From: an uncultured Eubacteriales bacterium
Lineage (GTDB): Bacteria > Bacillota > Clostridia > Oscillospirales > Oscillospiraceae
Assembly (NCBI GenBank): GCA_900546615.1
Contig: URDJ01000008.1
Coordinates: 1 to 64,000, forward strand
DNA: 64,000 bases
Reading direction: 5' to 3'
Under the pieces are notes generated by a model. That model did no database searches. It saw nothing but the letters and a program-made list of their open reading frames with translations, and had not been told where the DNA came from. Numbering within the stretch: the first letter of the stretch is position 1; the number at the start of each line of letters is the position of its first letter. The position numbers and the translations under genes were made by a program. Below are positions 9,075-17,923 of the stretch, piece by piece.

Positions 9075-9848
9075 TTATTTTCCGAAGGCCGTATCCACCG
9101 TGGCGCGCACGGCCTCTATGAACATGCCGATATCCAGACTCACCGTCACGCTGTCGAAGCCCTGCTTAAAATACCCCGCGGCGGCCTTGCCGTCGCCGCA
9201 GAACATGATGCAGGGTTTCCCCGCCTTTTTGCATGCGAGGCGCACGCGCTCCACGGCGTTTATGTGCCGCTCGTCCCCGAACCGGCCCGGTATGCCCAGC
9301 GCTATGGACAAATCGAACGGCCCGATAAATATGCCGTCCACGCCGTCAATTGCGACGATCTCCTCGATATTCTCGAGGCAGCCGGCGGTTTCGCACTGGG
9401 GTATGAGCAGGGTGTTCCTGTTTGCCCAGTCCATGTATCCCTCCATGCCTCCGGAATAGTTCGCGTCATAGCCCCAGCCGCCGTCGCGCGAGGGGCAGTA
9501 GCCGCGGTTCCCGGTGGGGGCGAACTTGGCCCAGGAGACGAGCTGTTTCGCCTGCTCGACGGTCTCGAGCTGGGGCACGATGAGGCCCGCGGCGCCGACG
9601 TCGAGCATTTTGAGCACGGGGCTGCGGCTTATCTCGTCGACTCTCACAAACGGTGCCAAACCCGCGCCGTCAGCAATGCCGACGAGCTCGGCCGCGTGTT
9701 CCGCGCCTATTGGGCTGTGTTCGATATCGATGATGACGTAATCCATGCCAGCGCGTGCGAGCGCCTCAACGGCGGGCGCGCTCAAAAGGTGCGTGAAGGT
9801 ACCGAGCGACTTCTCGCCGCGGCGGTATTTCTCGAGGAACCTGTTCAA
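9075..9848 (-). CDS. HpcH/HpaI aldolase family protein
   Basis: 257 residues, normal for class II pyruvate aldolases that cleave 4-hydroxy-2-oxo acids with a divalent metal. Seen motifs: YVIIDIEHSPIG (catalytic His), IPQCETAGCLENIEEI (metal-binding Glu), GIFIGPFDLSIALG (metal-binding Asp). The start is the TTG at 9848, eight bases after GGAGG; longer readings run into the repeat region upstream. The substrate is not deducible, and it sits alone between comM and aspS. Confidence 0.85.
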   Translation of the reverse strand: MNRFLEKYRRGEKSLGTFTHLLSAPAVEALARAGMDYVIIDIEHSPIGAEHAAELVGIADGAGLAPFVRVDEISRSPVLKMLDVGAAGLIVPQLETVEQAKQLVSWAKFAPTGNRGYCPSRDGGWGYDANYSGGMEGYMDWANRNTLLIPQCETAGCLENIEEIVAIDGVDGIFIGPFDLSIALGIPGRFGDERHINAVERVRLACKKAGKPCIMFCGDGKAAAGYFKQGFDSVTVSLDIGMFIEAVRATVDTAFGK

Positions 9849-9885
9849 AGCATCCACCTCCGAGTCTGAAGTTTTCGCCCGCCTT

Positions 9886-10057
9886 TTACAAAAGGCGGCA
9901 GCGGAATACTTAATGCCGACACAGGGGTCTTCCGCTCTCTGCGGAGAGCGGCCAGAGGCTCCGCCTCTGGACTCCGCCAGCTTTTTTGAAAAAAAGCTGG
10001 GCAAAAAACTTTAGGATTTTGGCCCAGCTATTTTTCAAAAAAGCTGGGCAAAAAACT
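9886..10057 (-). repeat. Tandem hairpin/terminator cassette downstream of aspS
   Basis: The unit AGCTGGGCAAAAAACTTTA occurs twice (about 9994-10012 and 10042-10060). Each copy pairs with a preceding GCCAGC/CCCAGC arm to form a hairpin ending in T-runs on the minus strand. Further out are the stems GCTCTCTGCGGAGAGC and CCAGAGGCTCCGCCTCTGG (9935-9970). It terminates aspS transcription at least once; the duplicated form is a common intergenic arrangement in these genomes. Confidence 0.6.
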
Positions 10058-11833
10058 TTAATCTTTCTCTGCTACGAGCGCGATGTGCAGCTCGTCGAGC
10101 TGTTTCTGCGTCACCTCGCCCGGCGCGCCCATCATCAGGTCCTGCGCGCTCTTGTTCATCGGGAAGGGGATTATCTCGCGTATCGAATCCTCGCCCGCCA
10201 GCAGCATGACCATCCGGTCCACACCCGGCGCTATGCCCGCGTGCGGCGGCGCACCGTAGCAGAAGGCGTTGTACATCGCGGGGAACTTCGCCTTAACGTC
10301 CTCCTCGCCGAGGTTCACCATCTCAAACGCCTTTACCATGATCTCAGGCTCGTGGTTCCGCACCGCGCCCGAAGACAGCTCCACGCCGTTGCACACGAGG
10401 TCGTACTGGTCCGCCGTGATCGTCAGCGGGTCTATCTCCCCACGCTCCGCCGCCAGCAGCGTCGCCAGGCCGCCCTTCGGCATTGAGAAGGGGTTGTGAC
10501 AGAACTCCAGCTGCCCCGATTCCTCGCCTATCTCGTACATCGGGAAGTCCACTATCCAGCAGAACTCGTATTTCTCCGCGTCCATGTGCTCCGGGCAGGC
10601 CGCGCCCGCGAGCTTTATCAGCACGCCCGCCGTCTTCTGCGCCGCGCCCTTCGCGCCCGAGGCCAGCAGCACAAGCGTGCCCGGCTCGAGACCCAACCCG
10701 GCCTTCACCGCGTCCGCTATCGGCTGCACAAACTTCGCTATGCCGCCGACGACCTCGCCCTTCTCGTCTATCCTGAACCAGTAAGCCTTGTTCCCCGACT
10801 GCACCTCCGCATCCGCGCAGAGCTTGTCTATCTGCTTGCGCGTGCCCGTGTAGCCCGGGACCGCCACGACCTTCACCACGTTCCCCTCGAAGGGCCCAAA
10901 ACCGCAGCCGCCGAGCAGCTCCGTCGCGTCCTGAGCCTCGAGGTCTATCCTCAGGTCGGGCTTGTCCGTGCCGTACTTCTCCAGCGCCTCCATGTAGGGT
11001 ATGCGCTTAAACGGCGCCGCGGACGCCCGCGAATACTTGCCGTACTCCGCGAAAATGGGCGGCAGCACCGCCTCCAGCACCTCGAACACGTCCTCCTGCG
11101 AGGCGAAAGCCATCTCCATGTCGAGCTGGTAGAACTCGCCCGGCGAGCGGTCGGCGCGCGCGTCCTCGTCCCGGAAGCAGGGCGCTATCTGGAAATACCT
11201 GTCGAAGCCCGAGGCCATGAGCAGCTGCTTGAACTGCTGCGGCGCCTGAGGCAGGGCGTAGAACTTGCCCGGATGGTTCCGCGCCGGGACGAGGTAGTCC
11301 CTCGCGCCCTCGGGGCTGGACACGGTAAGTATAGGCGTCGTGATCTCCATGAAACCCTGCGCCTCCATCGCCCGCCTGAGCGCGGAGATGACTTTCGAGC
11401 GCAGGACGATGTTCGCCTTCACCTCGGGATTGCGCAGGTCGAGATAGCGGTAGCGCAGCCGCGCCGCCTCGTCCGCCTCGCGCGAGCGGTTTATCTGGAA
11501 GGGCAGCTCGTTATACTGGCACTTGCCCAGCACCTCGAGCTTTTCCGGCACTACCTCGATATCGCCCGTCGGCAGCTTCGGGTTCTTGCTCGCCCTCTCG
11601 CGAACCGTGCCCTCGACTGATATCGTGCTCTCGCGCGTCACGGCCTTGAATGCCTTCACCATCTCCTCCGTCTCCGCGACCACCTGCGTCGTGCCGTAAA
11701 AATCGCGCACGACGATGAAGGCCAGCGCTGAGGAGACCTCGCGCACGTTCTCCATCCAGCCGACTATCTTTACGCTCTTGCCTGCGTCTTCAATGCGGAG
11801 CTGCCCGCAGTTGTGTGTCCTTGACTGCATCAT
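10058..11833 (-). CDS. aspS: Aspartyl-tRNA synthetase
   Basis: 591 residues, bacterial-type class IIb synthetase that charges tRNA-Asp. Domain order: N-terminal OB anticodon-binding fold, class II catalytic core with motif 2 (FRDEDARADRSPGEFYQLD), inserted GAD domain in the middle, and motif 3 (GIAPGVDRMVMLLAG) near the C-terminus. Directly downstream of hisS with a 13-base gap, the usual hisS-aspS pair. Confidence 0.97.
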   Translation of the reverse strand: MMQSRTHNCGQLRIEDAGKSVKIVGWMENVREVSSALAFIVVRDFYGTTQVVAETEEMVKAFKAVTRESTISVEGTVRERASKNPKLPTGDIEVVPEKLEVLGKCQYNELPFQINRSREADEAARLRYRYLDLRNPEVKANIVLRSKVISALRRAMEAQGFMEITTPILTVSSPEGARDYLVPARNHPGKFYALPQAPQQFKQLLMASGFDRYFQIAPCFRDEDARADRSPGEFYQLDMEMAFASQEDVFEVLEAVLPPIFAEYGKYSRASAAPFKRIPYMEALEKYGTDKPDLRIDLEAQDATELLGGCGFGPFEGNVVKVVAVPGYTGTRKQIDKLCADAEVQSGNKAYWFRIDEKGEVVGGIAKFVQPIADAVKAGLGLEPGTLVLLASGAKGAAQKTAGVLIKLAGAACPEHMDAEKYEFCWIVDFPMYEIGEESGQLEFCHNPFSMPKGGLATLLAAERGEIDPLTITADQYDLVCNGVELSSGAVRNHEPEIMVKAFEMVNLGEEDVKAKFPAMYNAFCYGAPPHAGIAPGVDRMVMLLAGEDSIREIIPFPMNKSAQDLMMGAPGEVTQKQLDELHIALVAEKD

Positions 11834-11846
11834 GTCCTCTTACCCC

Positions 11847-13202
11847 TTACTTTTCCTTTATGAGCCGCTCCCCGGCGCTCTCCGCCAGCGCGGTCAGTAT
11901 TTTCTCAGCCGCCTCATCCTGAGTGCAGCTTATCTGCTCGCCCTTTTGCATGTCCTTCAGAGACACACGGGCGCTTTTCATCTCGTCCTCGCCTATTATC
12001 ACCGCGAAGGGTATGCCCAGCTTCGATGCATAGGACAGCTTCTGCTTGAACTTCTTGTCCTCGGTATAGAGCTGCGTGCGTATGCCGGCCTCCCGGAGCT
12101 TCGTCGCCGTCTGGGCCGCGAAGCCCAAATCGTCAGTCATGGGCAGCACGATAGCGTCCGCCGGGGCCGCCGTGAGCTCGGGGTTGAGCAGCCCCTGCTC
12201 GGAGAGCACGTAGAACAGCCGCGTCACGCCTATCGAGATGCCCGCGCCGGGCAGCTTTCTGTCCGTATAGTACTCCGCGAGGTCGTCGTAGCGCCCTCCG
12301 GAGCAGACCGAGCCTATCTCCGGGTGCGAGTTTATCGTCGTCTCGTACACCGTGCCCGTGTAGTAATCGAGGCCACGTGCGATAGTGAGGTCTATGGCAA
12401 AGCGCTCAGGCGGCACTCCGAGGCCCGGAAGCGCCTCCGCGACCGTGCGGAGTTCCTTCACGCCCTCGTCGAACAGCTCATCGCGTCCCGTCATGCCCTC
12501 AAGGAAGGCGAGCTTCTCCGCCGTTGTGCCCTTGAAGCCTATGAAACCGAGGGCCTCGCCCGCCTGCGCCGCGTCAAGCCCGCAGTCGTCCATGAGTATG
12601 GCCCTGACCTTATCCTCGCCTATCTTCTCGAGCTTGTCGATAGTGCGCAGTATCTCCGCCGGGGCGTTCATGCCGTGCATCCTGAAAAAGCCGCCCAGCA
12701 CCTTGCGGTTGTTTATCCTGATGGTGAAGTCCTCGAGTCCCAGCTCGGTGAAGGCGCGGCAGATGATAGACGGTATCTCCGCCTCGTTCATGATGTCGAG
12801 CTTCCCGTCGCCTATGACGTCGATGTCTGCCTGATAGAACTCGCGGAACCGGCCCCGCTGCGCCCGCTCTCCGCGCCAGACCTTGCCTATCTGGTAGCGC
12901 CTGAAGGGGAACTGCAGCTTAGCATAGTTCGCCGCCACGTACTTCGCCAGCGGCACGGTGAGGTCGAATCGGAGCGCAAGGTCCGATTCACCCTTCATGA
13001 AGCGGTATATCTGCTTTTCCGTCTCGCCGCCGCCCTTGGCCAGCAGCACCTCGGCCGACTCTATCGCCGGCGTATCCAGCGGCGTGAAGCCGTAGAGCGA
13101 GTACACCCGCCTGAGCGCAGCCAGCAGCTTCTCCATCTTCAGCTGCTCCTCCGGCAGCAGCTCCATGAAACCCGAGAGCGTCCTCGGCGTCACCTTTTCC
13201 AT
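11847..13202 (-). CDS. hisS: Histidyl-tRNA synthetase
   Basis: 451 residues. Catalytic core motifs: RYQIGKVWRGERAQRGRFREF (shortened here to RGERAQRGRFREFYQ, motif 2), the histidine-A signature LDYYTGTVYE, and GGRYDDL; then a C-terminal anticodon-binding domain from about residue 345. It is preceded by GGAGG and only 71 bases after mgsA, so no T-box leader fits here. Charges tRNA-His. Confidence 0.97.
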   Translation of the reverse strand: MEKVTPRTLSGFMELLPEEQLKMEKLLAALRRVYSLYGFTPLDTPAIESAEVLLAKGGGETEKQIYRFMKGESDLALRFDLTVPLAKYVAANYAKLQFPFRRYQIGKVWRGERAQRGRFREFYQADIDVIGDGKLDIMNEAEIPSIICRAFTELGLEDFTIRINNRKVLGGFFRMHGMNAPAEILRTIDKLEKIGEDKVRAILMDDCGLDAAQAGEALGFIGFKGTTAEKLAFLEGMTGRDELFDEGVKELRTVAEALPGLGVPPERFAIDLTIARGLDYYTGTVYETTINSHPEIGSVCSGGRYDDLAEYYTDRKLPGAGISIGVTRLFYVLSEQGLLNPELTAAPADAIVLPMTDDLGFAAQTATKLREAGIRTQLYTEDKKFKQKLSYASKLGIPFAVIIGEDEMKSARVSLKDMQKGEQISCTQDEAAEKILTALAESAGERLIKEK

Positions 13203-13233
13203 TCAAATGACCTCCAAATACAAATACAGCGCA

Positions 13234-13262
13234 AGGGCGGCGGAATAATTTACCGCCGCCCT
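13234..13262 (-). terminator. Hairpin between mgsA and hisS
   Basis: A perfect 10-bp GC stem (13234-13243 with 13253-13262). There is no strong T-run on the minus strand, so it may be a weak terminator or a processing site. Confidence 0.4.
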
Positions 13263-13273
13263 ATGGCGCGTGC

Positions 13274-13675
13274 TCATTTCTTTTTCGGATTGACGATATC
13301 TCGCCAGTCGAGATCTCCCCTCCGCAGTCCCTGTATCAGTACCTCCGCCGTGGCCGCGTTAGTCGCCATCGGTATGAGGTGCTGGTCGCAGAGCCTCGAG
13401 AGCTTGTTCACACTGTCAAAACCCTCGGGATTCGCCGGGTCGCAGAAGCATATCACCAGGTCTATCTCGTTATACGCTATCCTCGCGCCTATCTGCTGCG
13501 CGCCCTGCTTGTCGTGCAGGTACAGGGTTATCGGCAGCCCTGTGGCTTCGCTCACGAGCTTGCCCGTCGTCGTCGTCGCACAAATGCTGTGCTCCGCCAG
13601 AATGCCGCAGTACGCGATGCAGAACTGGACCATCAGTTCCTTCTTGCCGTCGTCTGCCAGCAGCGCAATATTCAT
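13274..13675 (-). CDS. mgsA: Methylglyoxal synthase
   Basis: 133 residues, the usual length. It converts dihydroxyacetone phosphate to methylglyoxal and phosphate, a bypass of lower glycolysis when phosphate is limiting. Seen: IALLADDGKK at the start, TTTTGKLV (phosphate-binding loop), GAQQIGARI and the catalytic-Asp region LVICFCDP. Start chosen at the internal ATG behind GGAGGGAG. Confidence 0.9.
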   Translation of the reverse strand: MNIALLADDGKKELMVQFCIAYCGILAEHSICATTTTGKLVSEATGLPITLYLHDKQGAQQIGARIAYNEIDLVICFCDPANPEGFDSVNKLSRLCDQHLIPMATNAATAEVLIQGLRRGDLDWRDIVNPKKK

Positions 13676-13744
13676 ACTCGTTCTCCCTCCGTACCCCGGC
13701 ACCCCCGCCGGAGCCTCATCTACTCAAAACTGTCTTAGATATTG

Positions 13745-13773
13745 ATTATATGCCACATTCGTAAATATTTCAA
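13745..13773 (-). promoter_or_regulatory. Sigma-A-type promoter for mgsA
   Basis: Minus-strand TTGAAA and TATAAT with exactly 17 bases between, about 70 bases upstream of the mgsA start. This separates mgsA from the cell-shape operon. Confidence 0.65.
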
Positions 13774-13811
13774 CAGATTTCTCGGCTTTTCCGCATATTT
13801 CCGACAGTTTT

Positions 13812-15953
13812 TCACTTGAGAAGCGTATACTCGCCCTCTGCCGTGGTCTCCGTGACGCCAAGGCTGAAGTAGGCATCCAGCACGTTCTTAGCTATATTGG
13901 CCAGATTCGCGCCGGACGCGCCGCGCTCTACCACGATCGACACCGCGATCTGCGGATCGTCGAAGGGTGCGTAGCACATGAAGATGGCGTTGTTCGTCTT
14001 GTCCTCGCCCAGCTGCGATGTGCCGGTCTTTGCCGCGACCGGCAGGCTCACGCCGTTATAGCTGTAGTCATGCAGAGTGAGGTATACGTTGGTGCCCGAG
14101 CTGTTCACGTTGTTGGCCATCTCGTACATGCCCTGCTGTACCGCGGCCCAGTTGTAGTCCGCCGACTCCACCGTCGAGAGCACCTCGACGCCCTTGTTGT
14201 ACAGCTGCGTCGAATAGTCGAAGCTCCGCACGCTCTTTACTATCGCCGCAGAGTGCCGCGTGCCGCCGTTGGCTATGGCCGCGCAGTACTCCGCCAGCTG
14301 CAGTGGCGTGAAAATGCTGTCCGACTGGCCGATACCGGCCTGCACCGTGTCGCCGTCGTACCACTGGTCCACGTCGTAGTTCAGGTGCGTGTCGGGATTG
14401 GCCATGTTGCCGGTCACCTCCGGCAGCTCTATGCCCGTCGCTTCACCCAGGCCGAAGTTCTTAGCGTACTCCATCAGCGTCCTGATGCCCATGTCGTCTG
14501 CCAGAGTATAGAAAAAGATGTTGCACGAATCCATGATTGCCTTCGTCACGTTGTCATACCCGTGCGTGAAATTGTTCTGCGAGTATATCCAGCACTCCGG
14601 CGCGTAGCCCTGGGTCTCGTACTTCGTAAACACGCCGTCGCAGAGTATGGTCGTCTCGGTATTTATTAGGTTCTCGGAAAGGCCCGCTATCGCCGTGCAG
14701 GGCTTAAAGGTCGAGCCCGGCTCGTATGCGCCCATCGTCGTGCGGTTGTACAGCGGGTCGTAGTCCGCCTCCAGCACCTCTTTATAATAGCTCTCATCCG
14801 TTATCCTCGACAGGTCGAAGGTCGGGTAGCTTGCCATGGCCAGCGGCTCGCCCGTGTCCACGTCCACGACCACTACCGCGCCGCCCTGTATGTCCTCCCT
14901 TACTTCGTCCTCGCGCCCCTCGGCCACCGCCTCGACGTTCTCCTCGTCGCGGCTGAGCTGCATGGCGTAGATGCCGCTCTCCAGCGCCCTCTCCACCGCC
15001 TCCTGCAGCTCTATGTCAATTGTCAGATACACATGGTTGCCCGGTACCGGGTCCTTCTCATAAATGGTATTCGTCACCGTTCCCGAGGAGGTCCGCGTCA
15101 CCGTCGCCTGCCCGTTCGTGCCGTGCAGCCATTCCTCACAGACGTATTCTATCCCGTCCTTGCCAACCTTAGTATCGTAGTCGTATGTGCTGTTTTCCTT
15201 GCCCGCCCTGTACTTGTCGACCTCTGCCTCGTTCATCGAGCCGACATAGCCCAGTATGTGCGCCGCGTACTGCGTACTGTACTCACGGATATAGGAGGTC
15301 TCCACCTCCACCACGTTGCCTACGACGCCCATGAGATCAGAAATGAGGTCTATCGACGCATCCTCGACAAAAATATACGAGCTGGTATTTATCTCGTATC
15401 TCACGTTGATCGCATAGCGCACGCCCGCGATCTTGCGCATCTCCTCCGCAGTATAGCTGTTGGCTATGTCATATCGCGTCCTGAAATAGCTCATCAGCTC
15501 GACCGCGGTCGTGTCCTCATCCAGGCCCTTGCCCTTGAGATATGCCGTCAGCAGTGTCCTTTGCAGTTCCGTCATATCCGTATACTCGAAGGGCGGCTCC
15601 TGCGTTATAGGCAGGTCGTCCGTATACGTCTCCCCGGACGCCTCTATCAGATTAACCATCTCAAGTATGACGGAATTGGGGTCCTCGACCTCGTCCGAAA
15701 AGAGCCTCGTGTCGCTTATCTTGAGGTTGTAGCACTCCCTGTTCGACACCAGCACCCTGCCGTAGCGGTCCAGTATGTTGCCCCTCGAAGCCGTCACCGT
15801 CTGGAGGCTGGACTGGTTCTCCTGGCTCTCCTCGTAATACGCCGCGCCTTCTATTATCTGCAGCTTGTACAGCGTGACCACGCACAGCGCCAGAAGCGCC
15901 GTTACGATGAATCCAAAGGCGAACAGCCTGCCTGAACTTACAAGTTTTTTCAT
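13812..15953 (-). CDS. mrdA: Penicillin-binding protein 2 (elongation-specific peptidoglycan transpeptidase)
   Basis: 713 residues. Short cytoplasmic tail, one membrane anchor at about residues 10-32, a dimerisation domain beginning ASRGNILDRYGRVL, and a transpeptidase domain with GSTFKP (SxxK serine near residue 411), the SCN motif in IMDSCNIFFYTL, and KTGTS near residue 641. It crosslinks side-wall peptidoglycan with the Mre complex. It follows mreD by 32 bases, in the classic mreC-mreD-mrdA order. Confidence 0.92.
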   Translation of the reverse strand: MKKLVSSGRLFAFGFIVTALLALCVVTLYKLQIIEGAAYYEESQENQSSLQTVTASRGNILDRYGRVLVSNRECYNLKISDTRLFSDEVEDPNSVILEMVNLIEASGETYTDDLPITQEPPFEYTDMTELQRTLLTAYLKGKGLDEDTTAVELMSYFRTRYDIANSYTAEEMRKIAGVRYAINVRYEINTSSYIFVEDASIDLISDLMGVVGNVVEVETSYIREYSTQYAAHILGYVGSMNEAEVDKYRAGKENSTYDYDTKVGKDGIEYVCEEWLHGTNGQATVTRTSSGTVTNTIYEKDPVPGNHVYLTIDIELQEAVERALESGIYAMQLSRDEENVEAVAEGREDEVREDIQGGAVVVVDVDTGEPLAMASYPTFDLSRITDESYYKEVLEADYDPLYNRTTMGAYEPGSTFKPCTAIAGLSENLINTETTILCDGVFTKYETQGYAPECWIYSQNNFTHGYDNVTKAIMDSCNIFFYTLADDMGIRTLMEYAKNFGLGEATGIELPEVTGNMANPDTHLNYDVDQWYDGDTVQAGIGQSDSIFTPLQLAEYCAAIANGGTRHSAAIVKSVRSFDYSTQLYNKGVEVLSTVESADYNWAAVQQGMYEMANNVNSSGTNVYLTLHDYSYNGVSLPVAAKTGTSQLGEDKTNNAIFMCYAPFDDPQIAVSIVVERGASGANLANIAKNVLDAYFSLGVTETTAEGEYTLLK

Positions 15954-15985
15954 TGCTTATCCTTTCGCTGGAACCGTGGCGAACG

Positions 15986-16489
15986 CTAGATCTTCTTTCT
16001 CGCTATCGCCTTGCATGGGAAATACAGCGCCGCCGTCATGGGCAGCGACCAGATGACCTGGATTATCGCCGTCTTTATCATCGCGCCCAGCTCGTGCCCG
16101 GCCAGGATCAGCCCGAGCATCTGCGAGAAGGCCGCGATGACGCAGGCCGCGGTGCTTATGAGCATATACGCAAAAAACCGTCTGTTCACATACCAGCGCG
16201 AGAGTATGCCAGAGAAAAAGCCCAGCGCCGGGAACACCGCCACGAACAACGCCGTATAGTCGTAGCTGATGTCCGTCAGAAAACCCAGGCACAGCCCGAA
16301 CACCGCGCCCCACACGCCGTCCTCGAACATCCCCACGGCCACGGCTGCCGCGGGCAGAAAGAACATGTTCACGCCGAACAGCTTGAAATTCGCAAATATC
16401 GAGTCCTGCATCAGCAGACACACCGCCATAAACAGCAAATACAGCAGCGCGCGCCGCAGTTTCTCCCGGTTTATCAGATCCCAGACCAT
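15986..16489 (-). CDS. mreD: Rod shape-determining protein MreD
   Basis: About 167 residues with five or so hydrophobic helices, matching MreD, the small membrane partner of MreC in the rod complex. Identity rests on size, hydropathy and position between mreC and the PBP2 gene. Start at the ATG 7 bases after GGAGG; a TTG two codons earlier is too close to it. Confidence 0.85.
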   Translation of the reverse strand: MVWDLINREKLRRALLYLLFMAVCLLMQDSIFANFKLFGVNMFFLPAAAVAVGMFEDGVWGAVFGLCLGFLTDISYDYTALFVAVFPALGFFSGILSRWYVNRRFFAYMLISTAACVIAAFSQMLGLILAGHELGAMIKTAIIQVIWSLPMTAALYFPCKAIARKKI

Positions 16490-16510
16490 GCCCAAGCCTC
16501 CGAAAGCCCG

Positions 16511-17353
16511 TCAGTCAACGACGTCGAATTCCTTTATTATGAACACCTGGACCAGAGTGTCGAGGTCCGCCGCGGGCTCTATGATACCGTACTCGGTCTG
16601 GCCGCCGGCCTCGCTCTGTATCGAGACAACGCTGCCTATCACGACGCCCTGGGGTATCATGCCGCCCGAGCCGGAGGTCAGCACGTCGTCCTCGAGGAAC
16701 AGCTGCGCGCCCTCGGTCAGCCAGGTCACCTTCACCTGGCCCTCTCTCATCAGCGTATAGTCGCCCATCAGCATCGCAGCGGAACCGTCCACGCCCACCA
16801 GGGCGCCTATGCTCGTGTTCACGTCTATGAGCGTCCTCACCGTCGCCGACGAGTCGCCTATCTCCGAGATCTGCCCGACCAGCGCCCCGTATTCGTTCAC
16901 GACGCAGTCGCCGACCTCCAGCCCGCTGCTCAGGCCCTTGCTTATCGTGAAGCTCGAACCCCAGTTCGACGCACTCCAGGACACTATCCGGGCCGACTCC
17001 ATCACATAATCCGTATGCTTTTCAGCAAAGCCGAGGATGTTCCTGAGCCTGTCGTTCTCGTCGAGCGCATCCTGGCCTTCGCGCGCCTCTGCCTGTGCCT
17101 CCGCGAGCTGTATCCTCAGGGACTCGTTCTCCGCCTTGAGCTGCTCGTACTCGAACAGATAGCCGTAGACGCTGTCCAGCAGGTTCGACACGGAGGCCGC
17201 CGCCTGCCGTATCGGCTCCCTTGCCGTGACTATGGCGTTCGTCAAAAAGTCCGCCCTGCCGCCCAGCACCTGCCCGGCAAGCAGCGCCACCAGCACCACG
17301 GCGAGGATGATGACGCCCAGCCTTATGCCGTTTTTCTTCAGATATTCCTTCAA
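16511..17353 (-). CDS. mreC: Rod shape-determining protein MreC
   Basis: 280 residues. N-terminal membrane helix (LGVIILAVVLVALLAGQVL), then a coiled coil (about residues 65-100, YEQLKAENESLRIQLAEAQA), then the beta-barrel domain with GDCVVNEYGALVGQI and SGSGGMIPQGVVIG. It links the cytoplasmic MreB filament to cell-wall synthases. mreB itself is not adjacent here. Start overlaps the maf stop by 4 bases. Confidence 0.92.
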   Translation of the reverse strand: MKEYLKKNGIRLGVIILAVVLVALLAGQVLGGRADFLTNAIVTAREPIRQAAASVSNLLDSVYGYLFEYEQLKAENESLRIQLAEAQAEAREGQDALDENDRLRNILGFAEKHTDYVMESARIVSWSASNWGSSFTISKGLSSGLEVGDCVVNEYGALVGQISEIGDSSATVRTLIDVNTSIGALVGVDGSAAMLMGDYTLMREGQVKVTWLTEGAQLFLEDDVLTSGSGGMIPQGVVIGSVVSIQSEAGGQTEYGIIEPAADLDTLVQVFIIKEFDVVD

Positions 17354-17919
17354 AGCAGCTTCACACCCAATTTATCGAGCATTTTGCCGAGCCTGCATAT
17401 GGGCAGGCCCATAACGTTGAAAAAGTCGCCCCGTATGCCCTCGACAAAGATCGAGGCATAGCCCTGGGCCCCGTAGGCCCCGGCCTTGTCCATAGGCTCC
17501 CCTGTGGCTATGTAGGCGGATATTTCGTCCTCCGTCAAATCCCGGAACTTCACATATGTCCGCTCCGCGCCGGCGAGCTTCTCGTCTCCCTTTATTATAC
17601 ACACGCCTGTCCAGACCTCGTGTTCCCTGCCCGAGAGCGCCCTGAGCATCCACGCCGCCTCCGCCTCGTCGTGCGGCTTGCCAAGCAGCGCCCCGTCCAG
17701 CCAGACTATAGTGTCCGCGGCTATTATGACGTTTTCTGAGCCCGAGTGTTCCGCGACCTCCCGCGCCTTCGCCTCCGAGAGCGCGAGGACTATCTCCTCC
17801 GGCCCCGCGTGCTCCGGCGGGTGCTCCCCGCCTTTCGCCGGGCACACCTCGAATTCCAGGCCCAGCATCTCCAACAGCTCGCGCCTTCTCGGCGAGCCTG
17901 AAGCCAATATCATCTGCAT
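17350..17919 (-). CDS. maf: Maf family nucleoside triphosphate pyrophosphatase
   Basis: About 189 residues. The N-terminal signature LASGSPRRRELLEMLGL and the later VIIAADTIVWLDG and GKPHDEAEA are those of Maf proteins, which hydrolyse modified or surplus NTPs (dTTP/UTP type) and are linked to septum control. An ATG at 17919 with GAGGTG upstream avoids overlapping the U32 gene; a longer reading from 17949 is possible. Coupled to mreC. Confidence 0.92.
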   Translation of the reverse strand: MQMILASGSPRRRELLEMLGLEFEVCPAKGGEHPPEHAGPEEIVLALSEAKAREVAEHSGSENVIIAADTIVWLDGALLGKPHDEAEAAWMLRALSGREHEVWTGVCIIKGDEKLAGAERTYVKFRDLTEDEISAYIATGEPMDKAGAYGAQGYASIFVEGIRGDFFNVMGLPICRLGKMLDKLGVKLL

Positions 17920-17923
17920 CCTG

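Noticed and set aside
13203-13273. T-box leader for hisS-aspS
   Set aside because: The gap is only 71 bases with a short GC hairpin and no specifier or T-box sequence.
15953-17461. 502-codon plus-strand ORF across mreC/mreD
   Set aside because: Shadow of the mre genes; Arg/His/Gln-rich with no domains.
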